Shown piece after piece: positions 47,101-62,500 of a stretch of DNA of 64,000 nucleotides. Source of the stretch: Panagrolaimus kolymaensis (Eukaryota > Nematoda > Chromadorea > Rhabditida > Panagrolaimidae); contig JAJQJQ010000057.1 of assembly GCA_028622995.1 (NCBI GenBank), positions 62,001 through 126,000 of the forward strand, written 5' to 3'. Made by a program: the position numbers and the translations under genes. Position 1 is the first letter of the stretch. Each line of letters starts with the position of its first letter. The notes beneath the pieces are model-generated. The model was not told where the DNA came from. It did not search any database and saw nothing but the letters and a program-made list of their open reading frames with translations.

Positions 47101-50100
47101 TCGAAATTATTTTAATAGAATTTTAGAAAAAAAAGTTTTAACACTTTTTTTTATTCCAAAAATTTGAAACCATTTTATTGGTTTGATGAAGCTGCCATGA
47201 AGCAAGCAACGTCCATAATAATTAAACTTGTAAATTCTGGCAGTGTCCAAAATCGAAATTATTTTAATCGAATTTTAGAAAAAAAAGTTTTAACACTTTT
47301 TTTTATTCCAAAAATTTGAAACCATTTTATTGGTTTGATGAAGCTGCCATGAAGCAAGCAACGTCCATAATAATTAAACTTGTAAATTCTGGCAGTGTCC
47401 AAAATCGAAATTATTTTAATCGAATTACAGAAAAAAAAGTTTTAACACTTTTTTTTATTCCAAAAATTTGAAACCATTTTATTGGTTTGATGAAGCTGCC
47501 ATGAAGCAAGCAACGTCCATAATAATTAAACTTGTAAATTCTGGCAGTGTCCAAAAGAAAAAAGATTTTCATCGAATTAAAGAAAAAAAAGTTAAATCAC
47601 TTTTTTTATTTCCAAAATTTGAAACCATTTTAAAGGTTTGATGAAGCTGCCATGAAGCAAGCAACGTCCATAATAATTAAACGCATAAATTCTGGCTGTG
47701 TCCAAAATCGAAATTATTTTAATCGAATTTTAGAAAAAAAAGTTTTAACACTTTTTTTTATTCCAAAAATTTGAAACCATTTTATTGGTTTGATGAAGCT
47801 GCCATGAAGCAAGCAACGTCCATAATAATTAAACTTGTAAATTCTGGCAGTGTCCAAAATCGAAATTATTTTAATCGAATTTTAGAAAAAAAAGTTTTTA
47901 AACTTTTTTTTATTCCAAAAATTTGAAACCATTTTATTGGTTTGATGAAGCTGCCATGAAGCAAGCAACGTCCATAATAATTAAACGCATAAATTCTGGC
48001 TGTGTCCAAAATCGAAATTATTTTAATCGAATTTTAGAAAAAAAAGTTTTAACACTTTTTTTTATTCCAAAAATTTGAAACCATTTTATTGGTTTGATGA
48101 AGCTGCCATGAAGCAAGCAACGTCCATAATAATTAAACTTGTAAATTCTGGCAGTGTCCAAAATCGAAATTATTTTAATCGAATTTTAGAAAAAAAAGTT
48201 TTAACACTTTTTTTTATTCCAAAAATTTGAAACCATTTTATTGGTTTGATGAAGCTGCCATGAAGCAAGCAACGTCCATAATAATTAAACTTGTAAATTC
48301 TGGCAGTGTCTAAAAGATAAAAGATTCTCATCGAATTACAGAAAAAAAAGTTTTAACACTTTTTTTTATTCCAAAAATTTGAAACCATTTTATTGGTTTG
48401 ATGAAGCTGCCATGAAGCAAGCAACGTCCATAATAATTAAACTTGTAAATTCTGGCAGTGTCCAAAATCGAAATTATTTTAATCGAATTTTAGAAAAAAA
48501 AGTTTTAACACTTTTTTTTATTCCAAAAATTTGAAACCATTTTATTGGTTTGATGAAGCTGCCATGAAGCAAGCAACGTCCATAATAATTAAACTTGTAA
48601 ATTCTGGCAGTGTCCAAAATCGAAATTATTTTAATCGAATTTTAGAAAAAAAAGTTTTAACACTTTTTTTTATTCCAAAAATTTGAAACCATTTTATTGG
48701 TTTGATGAAGCTGCCATGAAGCAAGCAACGTCCATAATAATTAAACTTGTAAATTCTGGCAGTGTCCAAAATCGAAATTATTTTAATCGAATTTTAGAAA
48801 AAAAAGTTTTAACACTTTTTTTTATTCCAAAAATTTGAAACCATTTTATTGGTTTGATGAAGCTGCCATGAAGCAAGCAACGTCCATAATAATTAAACTT
48901 GTAAATTCTGGCAGTGTCCAAAAGAAAAAAGATTTTCATCGAATTAAAGAAAAAAAAGTTAAATCACTTTTTTTATTTCCAAAATTTGAAACCATTTTAA
49001 AGGTTTGATGAAGCTGCCATGAAGCAAGCAACGTCCATAATAATTAAACGCATAAATTCTGGCTGTGTCCAAATTCGAAATTATTTTAATCGAATTTTAG
49101 AAAAAAAAGTTTTAACACTTTTTTTTATTCCAAAAATTTGAAACCATTTTATTGGTTTGATGAAGCTGCCATGAAGCAAGCAACGTCCATAATAATTAAA
49201 CTTGTAAATTCTGGCAGTGTCCAAAATCGAAATTATTTTAATCGAATTTTAGAAAAAAAAGTTTTAACACTTTTTTTTATTCCAAAAATTTGAAACCATT
49301 TTATTGGTTTGATGAAGCTGCCATGAAGCAAGCAACGTCCATAATAATTAAACTTGTAAATTCTGGCAGTGTCCAAAATCGAAATTATTTTAATCGAATT
49401 TTAGAAAAAAAAGTTTTAACACTTTTTTTTATTCCAAAAATTTGAAACCATTTTATTGGTTTGATGAAGCTGCCATGAAGCAAGCAACGTCCATAATAAT
49501 TAAACTTGTAAATTCTGGCAGTGTCCAAAATCGAAATTATTTTAATCGAATTTTAGAAAAAAAAGTTTTAACACTTTTTTTTATTCCAAAAATTTGAAAC
49601 CATTTTATTGGTTTGATGAAGCTGCCATGAAGCAAGCAACGTCCATAATAATTAAACTTGTAAATTCTGGCAGTGTCCAAAAGAAAAAAGATTTTCATCG
49701 AATTAAAGAAAAAAAAGTTAAATCACTTTTTTTATTTCCAAAATTTGAAACCATTTTAAAGGTTTGATGAAGCTGCCATGAAGCAAGCAACGTCCATAAT
49801 AATTAAACGCATAAATTCTGGCTGTGTCCAAATTCGAAATTATTTTAATCGAATTTTAGAAAAAAAAGTTTTAACACTTTTTTTTATTCCAAAAATTTGA
49901 AACCATTTTATTGGTTTGATGAAGCTGCCATGAAGCAAGCAACGTCCATAATAATTAAACTTGTAAATTCTGGCAGTGTCCAAAATCGAAATTATTTTAA
50001 TCGAATTTTAGAAAAAAAAGTTTTAACACTTTTTTTTATTCCAAAAATTTGAAACCATTTTATTGGTTTGATGAAGCTGCCATGAAGCAAGCAACGTCCA

Positions 50101-50420
50101 TAATAATTAAACTTGTAAATTCTGGCAGTGTCCAAAAGAAAAAAGATTTTCATCGAATTAAAGAAAAAAAAGTTAAATCACTTTTTTTATTTCCAAAATT
50201 TGAAACCATTTTAAAGGTTTGATGAAGCTGCCATGAAGCAAGCAACGTCCATAATAATTAAACGCATAAATTCTGGCTGTGTCCAAAATCGAAATTATTT
50301 TAATCGAATTTTAGAAAAAAAAGTTTTAACACTTTTTTTTATTCCAAAAATTTGAAACCATTTTATTGGTTTGATGAAGCTGCCATGAAGCAAGCAACGT
50401 CCATAATAATTAAACTTGTA
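32101..50420 (+). repeat. Block 3c: CCAAAATCGAAATTATT-dominated domain with 760- and 912-bp higher-order repeats
   Basis: Most monomers carry CCATTTTATTGG, CTTGTAAATTCTGGCAG and CCAAAATCGAAATTATT. Marker spacings show several higher-order units. TTTTAACTC occurs at about 33472, 34232 and 34993 (760-761). CCAAAAGAAAAAAG occurs at 36011 and 36770 (759) and again at 48918 and 49677 (759). GGCTGTGTCC with AATAGAATT occurs at 38889, 39801 and 40713 (912 each) and at 45871 and 46783 (912). Three monomers near 43076, 44287 and 44588 have a 3-bp deletion (CCATATTGG). Confidence 0.82.
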
Positions 50421-53400
50421 AATTCTGGCAGTTTCTAAAAGATAAAAGATTCTCATCGAATTACAGAAAAAAAAGTTTTAACACTTTTTTTTATTCCAAA
50501 AATTTGAAACCATTTTATTGGTTTGATGAAGCTGCCATGAAGCAAGCAACGTCCATAATAATTAAACTTGTAAATTCTGGCAGTTTCTAAAAGATAAAAG
50601 ATTCTCATCGAATTACAGAAAAAAAAGTTTTAACACTTTTTTTTATTCCAAAAATTTGAAACCATTTTATTGGTTTGATGAAGCTGCCATGAAGCAAGCA
50701 ACGTCCATAATAATTAAACTTGTAAATTCTGGCAGTTTCTAAAAGATAAAAGATTCTCATCGAATTACAGAAAAAAAAGTTTTAACACTTTTTTTTATTC
50801 CAAAAATTTGAAACCATTTTATTGGTTTGATGAAGCTGCCATGAAGCAAGCAACGTCCATAATAATTAAACTTGTAAATTCTGGCAGTGTCTAAAAGATA
50901 AAAGATTCTCATCGAATTACAGAAAAAAAAGTTTTAACACTTTTTTTTATTCCAAAAAATTGAAACCTTTTTATTGGTTTGATGAAGCTGCCATGAAGCA
51001 AGCAACGTCCATAATAATTAAACTTGTAAATTCTGGCAGTGTCTAAAAGATAAAAGATTCTCATCGAATTACAGAAAAAAAAGTTTTAACACTTTTTTTT
51101 ATTCCAAAAATTTGAAACCATTTTATTGGTTTGATGAAGCTGCCATGAAGCAAGCAACGTCCATAATAATTAAACTTGTAAATTCTGGCAGTGTCTAAAA
51201 GATAAAAGATTCTCATCGAATTACAGAAAAAAAAGTTTTAACACTTTTTTTTATTCCAAAAATTTGAAACCATTTTATTGGTTTGATGAAGCTGCCATGA
51301 AGCAAGCAACGTCCATAATAATTAAACTTGTAAATTCTGGCAGTTTCTAAAAGATAAAAGATTCTCATCGAATTACAGAAAAAAAAGTTTTAACACTTTT
51401 TTTTATTCCAAAAATTTGAAACCATTTTATTGGTTTGATGAAGCTGCCATGAAGCAAGCAACGTCCATAATAATTAAACTTGTAAATTCTGGCAGTGTCT
51501 AAAAGATAAAAGATTCTCATCGAATTACAGAAAAAAAAGTTTTAACACTTTTTTTTATTCCAAAAATTTGAAACCATTTTATTGGTTTGATGAAGCTGCC
51601 ATGAAGCAAGCAACGTCCATAATAATTAAACTTGTAAATTCTGGCAGTTTCTAAAAGATAAAAGATTCTCATCGAATTACAGAAAAAAAAGTTTTAACAC
51701 TTTTTTTTATTCCAAAAATTTGAAACCATTTTATTGGTTTGATGAAGCTGCCATGAAGCAAGCAACGTCCATAATAATTAAACTTGTAAATTCTGGCAGT
51801 GTCTAAAAGATAAAAGATTCTCATCGAATTACAGAAAAAAAAGTTTTAACACTTTTTTTTATTCCAAAAATTTGAAACCATTTTATTGGTTTGATGAAGC
51901 TGCCATGAAGCAAGCAACGTCCATAATAATTAAACTTGTAAATTCTGGCAGTGTCTAAAAGATAAAAGATTCTCATCGAATTACAGAAAAAAAAGTTTTA
52001 ACACTTTTTTTTATTCCAAAAAATTGAAACCTTTTTATTGGTTTGATGAAGCTGCCATGAAGCAAGCAACGTCCATAATAATTAAACTTGTAAATTCTGG
52101 CAGTGTCTAAAAGATAAAAGATTCTCATCGAATTACAGAAAAAAAAGTTTTAACACTTTTTTTTATTCCAAAAATTTGAAACCATTTTATTGGTTTGATG
52201 AAGCTGCCATGAAGCAAGCAACGTCCATAATAATTAAACTTGTAAATTCTGGCAGTGTCTAAAAGATAAAAGATTCTCATCGAATTACAGAAAAAAAAGT
52301 TTTAACACTTTTTTTTATTCCAAAAATTTGAAACCATTTTATTGGTTTGATGAAGCTGCCATGAAGCAAGCAACGTCCATAATAATTAAACTTGTAAATT
52401 CTGGCAGTTTCTAAAAGAAAAAAGATTCTCATCGAATTACAGAAAAAAAAGTTTTAACACTTTTTTTTATTCCAAAAATTTGAAACCATTTTATTGGTTT
52501 GATGAAGCTGCCATGAAGCAAGCAACGTCCATAATAATTAAACTTGTAAATTCTGGCAGTTTCTAAAAGATAAAAGATTCTCATCGAATTACAGAAAAAA
52601 AAGTTTTAACACTTTTTTTTATTCCAAAAATTTGAAACCATTTTATTGGTTTGATGAAGCTGCCATGAAGCAAGCAACGTCCATAATAATTAAACTTGTA
52701 AATTCTGGCAGTTTCTAAAAGATAAAAGATTCTCATCGAATTACAGAAAAAAAAGTTTTAACACTTTTTTTTATTCCAAAAAATTGAAACCTTTTTATTG
52801 GTTTGATGAAGCTGCCATGAAGCAAGCAACGTCCATAATAATTAAACTTGTAAATTCTGGCAGTGTCTAAAAGATAAAAGATTCTCATCGAATTACAGAA
52901 AAAAAAGTTTTAACACTTTTTTTTATTCCAAAAATTTGAAACCATTTTATTGGTTTGATGAAGCTGCCATGAAGCAAGCAACGTCCATAATAATTAAACT
53001 TGTAAATTCTGGCAGTGTCTAAAAGATAAAAGATTCTCATCGAATTACAGAAAAAAAAGTTTTAACACTTTTTTTTATTCCAAAAATTTGAAACCATTTT
53101 ATTGGTTTGATGAAGCTGCCATGAAGCAAGCAACGTCCATAATAATTAAACTTGTAAATTCTGGCAGTTTCTAAAAGATAAAAGATTCTCATCGAATTAC
53201 AGAAAAAAAAGTTTTAACACTTTTTTTTATTCCAAAAATTTGAAACCATTTTATTGGTTTGATGAAGCTGCCATGAAGCAAGCAACGTCCATAATAATTA
53301 AACTTGTAAATTCTGGCAGTTTCTAAAAGATAAAAGATTCTCATCGAATTACAGAAAAAAAAGTTTTAACACTTTTTTTTATTCCAAAAATTTGAAACCA

Positions 53401-53560
53401 TTTTATTGGTTTGATGAAGCTGCCATGAAGCAAGCAACGTCCATAATAATTAAACTTTTAAATTCTGGCAGTGTCTAAAAGATAAAAGATTCTCATCGAA
53501 TTACAGAAAAAAAAGTTTTAACACTTTTTTTTATTCCAAAAATTTGAAACCTTTTTATTG
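50421..53560 (+). repeat. Block 3d: GGCAGTTTCTAAAAG variant domain
   Basis: Return to nearly pure CTAAAAGATAAAAGATTC / AATTACAG monomers. A private change, CAGTGTCTAAAAG to CAGTTTCTAAAAG, is present in about half of them (for example 50433, 50585, 50737, 51345, 51649, 52409 and 52561). The same change appears once in block 1 near 1316 and sporadically after 58790. Confidence 0.8.
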
Positions 53561-56500
53561 GTTTGATGAAGCTGCTAAGAAGCAAGCAACGTCCATAATA
53601 ATTAAACTTGTAAATTCTGGCAGTGTCTAAAAGATAAAAGATTCTCATCGAATTACAGAAAAAAAAGTTTTAACACTTTTTTTTATTCCAAAAATTTAAA
53701 ACTTTTTTATTGGTTTGATGAAGCTGCCATGAAGCAAGCAACGTCCATAATAATTAAACTTGTATATTCTGGCAGTGTCTAAAAGATAAAAGATTCTCAT
53801 CGAATTACAGAAAAAAAAGTTTTAACACTTTTTTTTATTCCAAAAATTTGAAACCTTTTTATTGGTTTGATGAAGCTGCCATGAAGCAAGCAACGTCCAT
53901 AATAATTTAACTTGTAAATTCTGGCAGTGTCTAAAAGATAAAAGATTCTCATCGAATTACAGAAAAAAAAGTTTTAACACTTTTTTTTATTCCAAAAAAT
54001 TGAAACCTTTTTATTGGTTTGATGAAGCTGCCATGAAGCAAGCAACGTCCATAATAATTAAACTTGTAAATTCTGGCAGTGTCTAAAAGATAAAAGATTC
54101 TCATCGAATTACAGAAAAAAAAGTTTTAACACTTTTTTTTATTCCAAAAAATTGAAACCTTTTTATTGGTTTGATGAAGCTGCCATGAAGCAAGCAACGT
54201 CCATAATAATTAAACTTGTAAATTCTGGCAGTGTCTAAAAGATAAAAGATTCTCATCGAATTACAGAAAAAAAAGTTTTAACACTTTTTTTTATTCCAAA
54301 AAATTGAAACCTTTTTATTGGTTTGATGAAGCTGCTAAGAAGCAAGCAACGTCCATAATAATTAAACTTTTAAATTCTGGCAGTGTCTAAAAGATAAAAG
54401 ATTCTCATCGAATTACAGAAAAAAAAGTTTTAACACTTTTTTTTATTCCAAAAATTTGAAACCTTTTTATTGGTTTGATGAAGCTGCTAAGAAGCAAGCA
54501 ACGTCCATAATAATTAAACTTTTAAATTCTGGCAGTGTCTAAAAGATAAAAGATTCTCATCGAATTACAGAAAAAAAAGTTTTAACACTTTTTTTTATTC
54601 CAAAAATTTGAAACCTTTTTATTGGTTTGATGAAGCTGCTAAGAAGCAAGCAACGTCCATAATAATTAAACTTGTAAATTCTGGCAGTGTCTAAAAGATA
54701 AAAGATTCTCATCGAATTACAGAAAAAAAAGTTTTAACACTTTTTTTTATTCCAAAAATTTAAAACTTTTTTATTGGTTTGATGAAGCTGCCATGAAGCA
54801 AGCAACGTCCATAATAATTTAACTTGTAAATTCTGGCAGTGTCTAAAAGATAAAAGATTCTCATCGAATTACAGAAAAAAAAGTTTTAACACTTTTTTTT
54901 ATTCCAAAAAATTGAAACCTTTTTATTGGTTTGATGAAGCTGCCATGAAGCAAGCAACGTCCATAATAATTAAACTTGTATATTCTGGCAGTGTCTAAAA
55001 GATAAAAGATTCTCATCGAATTACAGAAAAAAAAGTTTTAACACTTTTTTTTATTCCAAAAATTTGAAACCTTTTTATTGGTTTGATGAAGCTGCCATGA
55101 AGCAAGCAACGTCCATAATAATTTAACTTGTAAATTCTGGCAGTGTCTAAAAGATAAAAGATTCTCATCGAATTACAGAAAAAAAAGTTTTAACACTTTT
55201 TTTTATTCCAAAAAATTGAAACCTTTTTATTGGTTTGATGAAGCTGCCATGAAGCAAGCAACGTCCATAATAATTAAACTTGTAAATTCTGGCAGTGTCT
55301 AAAAGATAAAAGATTCTCATCGAATTACAGAAAAAAAAGTTTTAACACTTTTTTTTATTCCAAAAATTTGAAACCTTTTTATTGGTTTGATGAAGCTGCC
55401 ATGAAGCAAGCAACGTCCATAATAATTAAACTTGTATATTCTGGCAGTGTCTAAAAGATAAAAGATTCTCATCGAATTACAGAAAAAAAAGTTTTAACAC
55501 TTTTTTTTATTCCAAAAATTTGAAACCATTTTATTGGTTTGATGAAGCTGCCATGAAGCAAGCAACGTCCATAATAATTAAACTTGTAAATTCTGGCAGT
55601 GTCTAAAAGATAAAAGATTCTCATCGAATTACAGAAAAAAAAGTTTTAACACTTTTTTTTATTCCAAAAATTTGAAACCATTTTATTGGTTTGATGAAGC
55701 TGCCATGAAGCAAGCAACGTCCATAATAATTAAACTTGTAAATTCTGGCAGTGTCTAAAAGATAAAAGATTCTCATCGAATTACAGAAAAAAAAGTTTTA
55801 ACACTTTTTTTTATTCCAAAAATTTAAAACTTTTTTATTGGTTTGATGAAGCTGCCATGAAGCAAGCAACGTCCATAATAATTAAACTTGTATATTCTGG
55901 CAGTGTCTAAAAGATAAAAGATTCTCATCGAATTACAGAAAAAAAAGTTTTAACACTTTTTTTTATTCCAAAAAATTGAAACCTTTTTATTGGTTTGATG
56001 AAGCTGCCATGAAGCAAGCAACGTCCATAATAATTAAACTTGTAAATTCTGGCAGTGTCTAAAAGATAAAAGATTCTCATCGAATTACAGAAAAAAAAGT
56101 TTTAACACTTTTTTTTATTCCAAAAAATTGAAACCTTTTTATTGGTTTGATGAAGCTGCTAAGAAGCAAGCAACGTCCATAATAATTAAACTTTTAAATT
56201 CTGGCAGTGTCTAAAAGATAAAAGATTCTCATCGAATTACAGAAAAAAAAGTTTTAACACTTTTTTTTATTCCAAAAATTTGAAACCTTTTTATTGGTTT
56301 GATGAAGCTGCTAAGAAGCAAGCAACGTCCATAATAATTAAACTTTTAAATTCTGGCAGTGTCTAAAAGATAAAAGATTCTCATCGAATTACAGAAAAAA
56401 AAGTTTTAACACTTTTTTTTATTCCAAAAATTTGAAACCTTTTTATTGGTTTGATGAAGCTGCCATGAAGCAAGCAACGTCCATAATAATTAAACTTGTA

Positions 56501-59500
56501 AATTCTGGCAGTGTCTAAAAGATAAAAGATTCTCATCGAATTACAGAAAAAAAAGTTTTAACACTTTTTTTTATTCCAAAAAATTGAAACCTTTTTATTG
56601 GTTTGATGAAGCTGCTAAGAAGCAAGCAACGTCCATAATAATTAAACTTTTAAATTCTGGCAGTGTCTAAAAGATAAAAGATTCTCATCGAATTACAGAA
56701 AAAAAAGTTTTAACACTTTTTTTTATTCCAAAAATTTGAAACCTTTTTATTGGTTTGATGAAGCTGCCATGAAGCAAGCAACGTCCATAATAATTAAACT
56801 TGTATATTCTGGCAGTGTCTAAAAGATAAAAGATTCTCATCGAATTACAGAAAAAAAAGTTTTAACACTTTTTTTTATTCCAAAAAATTGAAACCTTTTT
56901 ATTGGTTTGATGAAGCTGCCATGAAGCAAGCAACGTCCATAATAATTAAACTTGTAAATTCTGGCAGTGTCTAAAAGATAAAAGATTCTCATCGAATTAC
57001 AGAAAAAAAAGTTTTAACACTTTTTTTTATTCCAAAAATTTGAAACCTTTTTATTGGTTTGATGAAGCTGCCATGAAGCAAGCAACGTCCATAATAATTA
57101 AACATGTAAATTCTGGCAGTGTCTAAAAGATAAAAGATTCTCATCGAATTACAGAAAAAAAAGTTTTAACACTTTTTTTTATTCCAAAAAATTGAAACCT
57201 TTTTATTGGTTTGATGAAGCTGCCATGAAGCAAGCAACGTCCATAATAATTAAACTTGTAAATTCTGGCAGTGTCTAAAAGATAAAAGATTCTCATCGAA
57301 TTACAGAAAAAAAAGTTTTAACACTTTTTTTTATTCCAAAAATTTGAAACCATTTTATTGGTTTGATGAAGCTGCCATGAAGCAAGCAACGTCCATAATA
57401 ATTAAACTTGTAAATTCTGGCAGTGTCTAAAAGATAAAAGATTCTCATCGAATTACAGAAAAAAAAGTTTTAACACTTTTTTTTATTCCAAAAATTTGAA
57501 ACCATTTTATTGGTTTGATGAAGCTGCCATGAAGCAAGCAACGTCCATAATAATTAAACTTGTATATTCTGGCAGTGTCTAAAAGATAAAAGATTCTCAT
57601 CGAATTACAGAAAAAAAAGTTTTAACACTTTTTTTTATTCCAAAAATTTGAAACCATTTTATTGGTTTGATGAAGCTGCCATGAAGCAAGCAACGTCCAT
57701 AATAATTAAACTTGTAAATTCTGGCAGTGTCTAAAAGATAAAAGATTCTCATCGAATTACAGAAAAAAAAGTTTTAACACTTTTTTTTATTCCAAAAATT
57801 TGAAACCTTTTTATTGGTTTGATGAAGCTGCTAAGAAGCAAGCAACGTCCATAATAATTAAACTTTTAAATTCTGGCAGTGTCTAAAAGATAAAAGATTC
57901 TCATCGAATTACAGAAAAAAAAGTTTTAACACTTTTTTTTATTCCAAAAATTTGAAACCTTTTTATTGGTTTGATGAAGCTGCCATGAAGCAAGCAACGT
58001 CCATAATAATTAAACTTGTAAATTCTGGCAGTGTCTAAAAGATAAAAGATTCTCATCGAATTACAGAAAAAAAAGTTTTAACACTTTTTTTTATTCCAAA
58101 AAATTGAAACCTTTTTATTGGTTTGATGAAGCTGCCATGAAGCAAGCAACGTCCATAATAATTAAACTTGTAAATTCTGGCAGTGTCTAAAAGATAAAAG
58201 ATTCTCATCGAATTACAGAAAAAAAAGTTTTAACACTTTTTTTTATTCCAAAAATTTGAAACCTTTTTATTGGTTTGATGAAGCTGCTAAGAAGCAAGCA
58301 ACGTCCATAATAATTAAACTTTTAAATTCTGGCAGTGTCTAAAAGATAAAAGATTCTCATCGAATTACAGAAAAAAAAGTTTTAACACTTTTTTTTATTC
58401 CAAAAATTTGAAACCTTTTTATTGGTTTGATGAAGCTGCCATGAAGCAAGCAACGTCCATAATAATTAAACTTGTAAATTCTGGCAGTGTCCAAAATCGA
58501 AATTATTTTAATCGAATTTTAGAAAAAAAAGTTTTAACACTTTTTTTTATTCCAAAAATTTGAAACCTTTTTATTGGTTTGATGAAGCTGCCATGAAGCA
58601 AGCAACGTCCATAATAATTAAACTTGTAAATTCTGGCAGTGTCTAAAAGATAAAAGATTCTCATCGAATTACAGAAAAAAAAGTTTTAACACTTTTTTTT
58701 ATTCCAAAAATTTGAAACCTTTTTATTGGTTTGATGAAGCTGCCATGAAGCAAGCAACGTCCATAATAATTAAACTTGTAAATTCTGGCAGTTTCTAAAA
58801 GATAAAAGATTCTCATCGAATTACAGAAAAAAAAGTTTTAACACTTTTTTTTATTCCAAAAATTTGAAACCTTTTTATTGGTTTGATGAAGCTGCCATGA
58901 AGCAAGCAACGTCCATAATAATTAAACTTGTAAATTCTGGCAGTGTCTAAAAGATAAAAGATTCTCATCGAATTACAGAAAAAAAAGTTTTAACACTTTT
59001 TTTTATTCCAAAAATTTGAAACCTTTTTATTGGTTTGATGAAGCTGCCATGAAGCAAGCAACGTCCATAATAATTAAACTTGTAAATTCGGGCAGTGTCC
59101 AAAATCGAAATTATTTTAATCGAATTTTAGAAAAAAAAGTTTTAACACTTTTTTTTATTCCAAAAATTTGAAACCTTTTTATTGGTTTGATGAAGCTGCC
59201 ATGAAGCAAGCAACGTCCATAATAATTAAACTTGTAAATTCTGGCAGTGTCCAAAATCGAAATTATTTTAATCGAATTTTAGAAAAAAAAGTTTTAACAC
59301 TTTTTTTTATTCCAAAAATTTGAAACCTTTTTATTGGTTTGATGAAGCTGCCATGAAGCAAGCAACGTCCATAATAATTAAACTTGTAAATTCTGGCAGT
59401 GTCTAAAAGATAAAAGATTCTCATCGAATTACAGAAAAAAAAGTTTTAACACTTTTTTTTATTCCAAAAATTTGAAACCTTTTTATTGGTTTGATGAAGC

Positions 59501-62500
59501 TGCCATGAAGCAAGCAACGTCCATAATAATTAAACTTGTAAATTCTGGCAGTTTCTAAAAGATAAAAGATTCTCATCGAATTACAGAAAAAAAAGTTTTA
59601 ACACTTTTTTTTATTCCAAAAATTTGAAACCTTTTTATTGGTTTGATGAAGCTGCCATGAAGCAAGCAACGTCCATAATAATTAAACTTGTAAATTCGGG
59701 CAGTGTCCAAAATCGAAATTATTTTAATCGAATTTTAGAAAAAAAAGTTTTAACACTTTTTTTTATTCCAAAAATTTGAAACCTTTTTATTGGTTTGATG
59801 AAGCTGCCATGAAGCAAGCAACGTCCATAATAATTAAACTTGTAAATTCTGGCAGTGTCTAAAAGATAAAAGATTCTCATCGAATTACAGAAAAAAAAGT
59901 TTTAACACTTTTTTTTATTCCAAAAATTTGAAACCTTTTTATTGGTTTGATGAAGCTGCCATGAAGCAAGCAACGTCCATAATAATTAAACTTGTAAATT
60001 CTGGCAGTTTCTAAAAGATAAAAGATTCTCATCGAATTACAGAAAAAAAAGTTTTAACACTTTTTTTTATTACAAAAATTTGAAACCTTTTTATTGGTTT
60101 GATGAAGCTGCCATGAAGCAAGCAACGTCCATAATAATTAAACTTGTAAATTCTGGCAGTGTCTAAAAGATAAAAGATTCTCATCGAATTACAGAAAAAA
60201 AAGTTTTAACACTTTTTTTTATTCCAAAAATTTGAAACCTTTTTATTGGTTTGATGAAGCTGCCATGAAGCAAGCAACGTCCATAATAATTAAACTTGTA
60301 AATTCGGGCAGTGTCCAAAATCGAAATTATTTTAATCGAATTTTAGAAAAAAAAGTTTTAACACTTTTTTTTATTCCAAAAATTTGAAACCTTTTTATTG
60401 GTTTGATGAAGCTGCCATGAAGCAAGCAACGTCCATAATAATTAAACTTGTAAATTCTGGCAGTGTCTAAAAGATAAAAGATTCTCATCGAATTACAGAA
60501 AAAAAAGTTTTAACACTTTTTTTTATTCCAAAAATTTGAAACCTTTTTATTGGTTTGATGAAGCTGCTAAGAAGCAAGCAACGTCCATAATAATTAAACT
60601 TGTAAATTCTGGCAGTGTCCAAAATCGAAATTATTTTAATCGAATTTTAGAAAAAAAAGTTTTAACACTTTTTTTTATTCCAAAAATTTGAAACCATTTT
60701 ATTGGTTTGACGAAGCTGCCATGAAGCAAGCAACGTCCATAATAATTAAACTTGTAAATTCTGGCAGTGTCCAAAATCGAAATTATTTTAATCGAATTTT
60801 AGAAAAAAAAGTTTTAACACTTTTTTTTATTCCAAAAATTTGAAACCTTTTTATTGGTTTGATGAAGCTGCCATGAAGCAAGCAACGTCCATAATAATTA
60901 AACTTGTAAATTCTGGCAGTGTCCAAAATCGAAATTATTTTAATCGAATTTTAGAAAAAAAAGTTTTAACACTTTTTTTTATTCCAAAAATTTGAAACCT
61001 TTTTATTGGTTTGATGAAGCTGCTAAGAAGCAAGCAACGTCCATAATAATTAAACTTGTAAATTCTGGCAGTGTCCAAAATCGAAATTATTTTAATCGAA
61101 TTTTAGAAAAAAAAGTTTTAACACTTTTTTTTATTCCAAAAATTTGAAACCATTTTATTGGTTTGACGAAGATGCCATGAAGCAAGCAACGTCCATAATA
61201 ATTAAACTTGTAAATTCTGGCAGTGTCCAAAATCGAAATTATTTTAATCGAATTTTAGAAAAAAAAGTTTTAGCACTTTTTTTTATTCCAAAAATTTGAA
61301 ACAATTTTATTGGTTTGATGAAGCTGCCATGAAGCAAGCAACGTCCATAATAATTAAACTTGTAAATTCTGGCAGTGTCTAAAAGATAAAAGATTCTCAT
61401 CGAATTACAGAAAAAAAAGTTTTAACACTTTTTTTTATTCCAAAAATTTGAAACCTTTTTATTGGTTTGATGAAGCTGCTAAGAAGCAAGCAACGTCCAT
61501 AATAATTAAACTTTTAAATTCTGGCAGTGTCTAAAAGATAAAAGATTCTCATCGAATTACAGAAAAAAAAGTTTTAACACTTTTTTTTATTCCAAAAATT
61601 TGAAACCTTTTTATTGGTTTGATGAAGCTGCTAAGAAGCAAGCAACGTCCATAATAATTAAACTTGTAAATTCTGGCAGTGTCCAAAATCGAAATTATTT
61701 TAATCGAATTTTAGAAAAAAAAGTTTTAACACTTTTTTTTATTCCAAAAATTTGAAACCTTTTTATTGGTTTGATGAAGCTGCTAAGAAGCAAGCAACGT
61801 CCATAATAATTAAACTTGTAAATTCTGGCAGTGTCCAAAATCGAAATTATTTTAATCGAATTTTAGAAAAAAAAGTTTTAACACTTTTTTTTATTCCAAA
61901 AATTTGAAACCTTTTTATTGGTTTGATGAAGCTGCTAAGAAGCAAGCAACGTCCATAATAATTAAACTTGTAAATTCTGGCAGTGTCCAAAATCGAAATT
62001 ATTTTAATCGAATTTTAGAAAAAAAAGTTTTAACACTTTTTTTTATTCCAAAAATTTGAAACCATTTTATTGGTTTGACGAAGCTGCCATGAAGCAAGCA
62101 ACGTCCATAATAATTAAACTTGTAAATTCTGGCAGTGTCCAAAATCGAAATTATTTTAATCGAATTTTAGAAAAAAAAGTTTTAGCACTTTTTTTTATTC
62201 CAAAAATTTGAAACAATTTTATTGGTTTGATGAAGCTGCCATGAAGCAAGCAACGTCCATAATAATTAAACTTGTAAATTCTGGCAGTGTCTAAAAGATA
62301 AAAGATTCTCATCGAATTACAGAAAAAAAAGTTTTAACACTTTTTTTTATTCCAAAAATTTGAAACCTTTTTATTGGTTTGATGAAGCTGCTAAGAAGCA
62401 AGCAACGTCCATAATAATTAAACTTTTAAATTCTGGCAGTGTCTAAAAGATAAAAGATTCTCATCGAATTACAGAAAAAAAAGTTTTAACACTTTTTTTT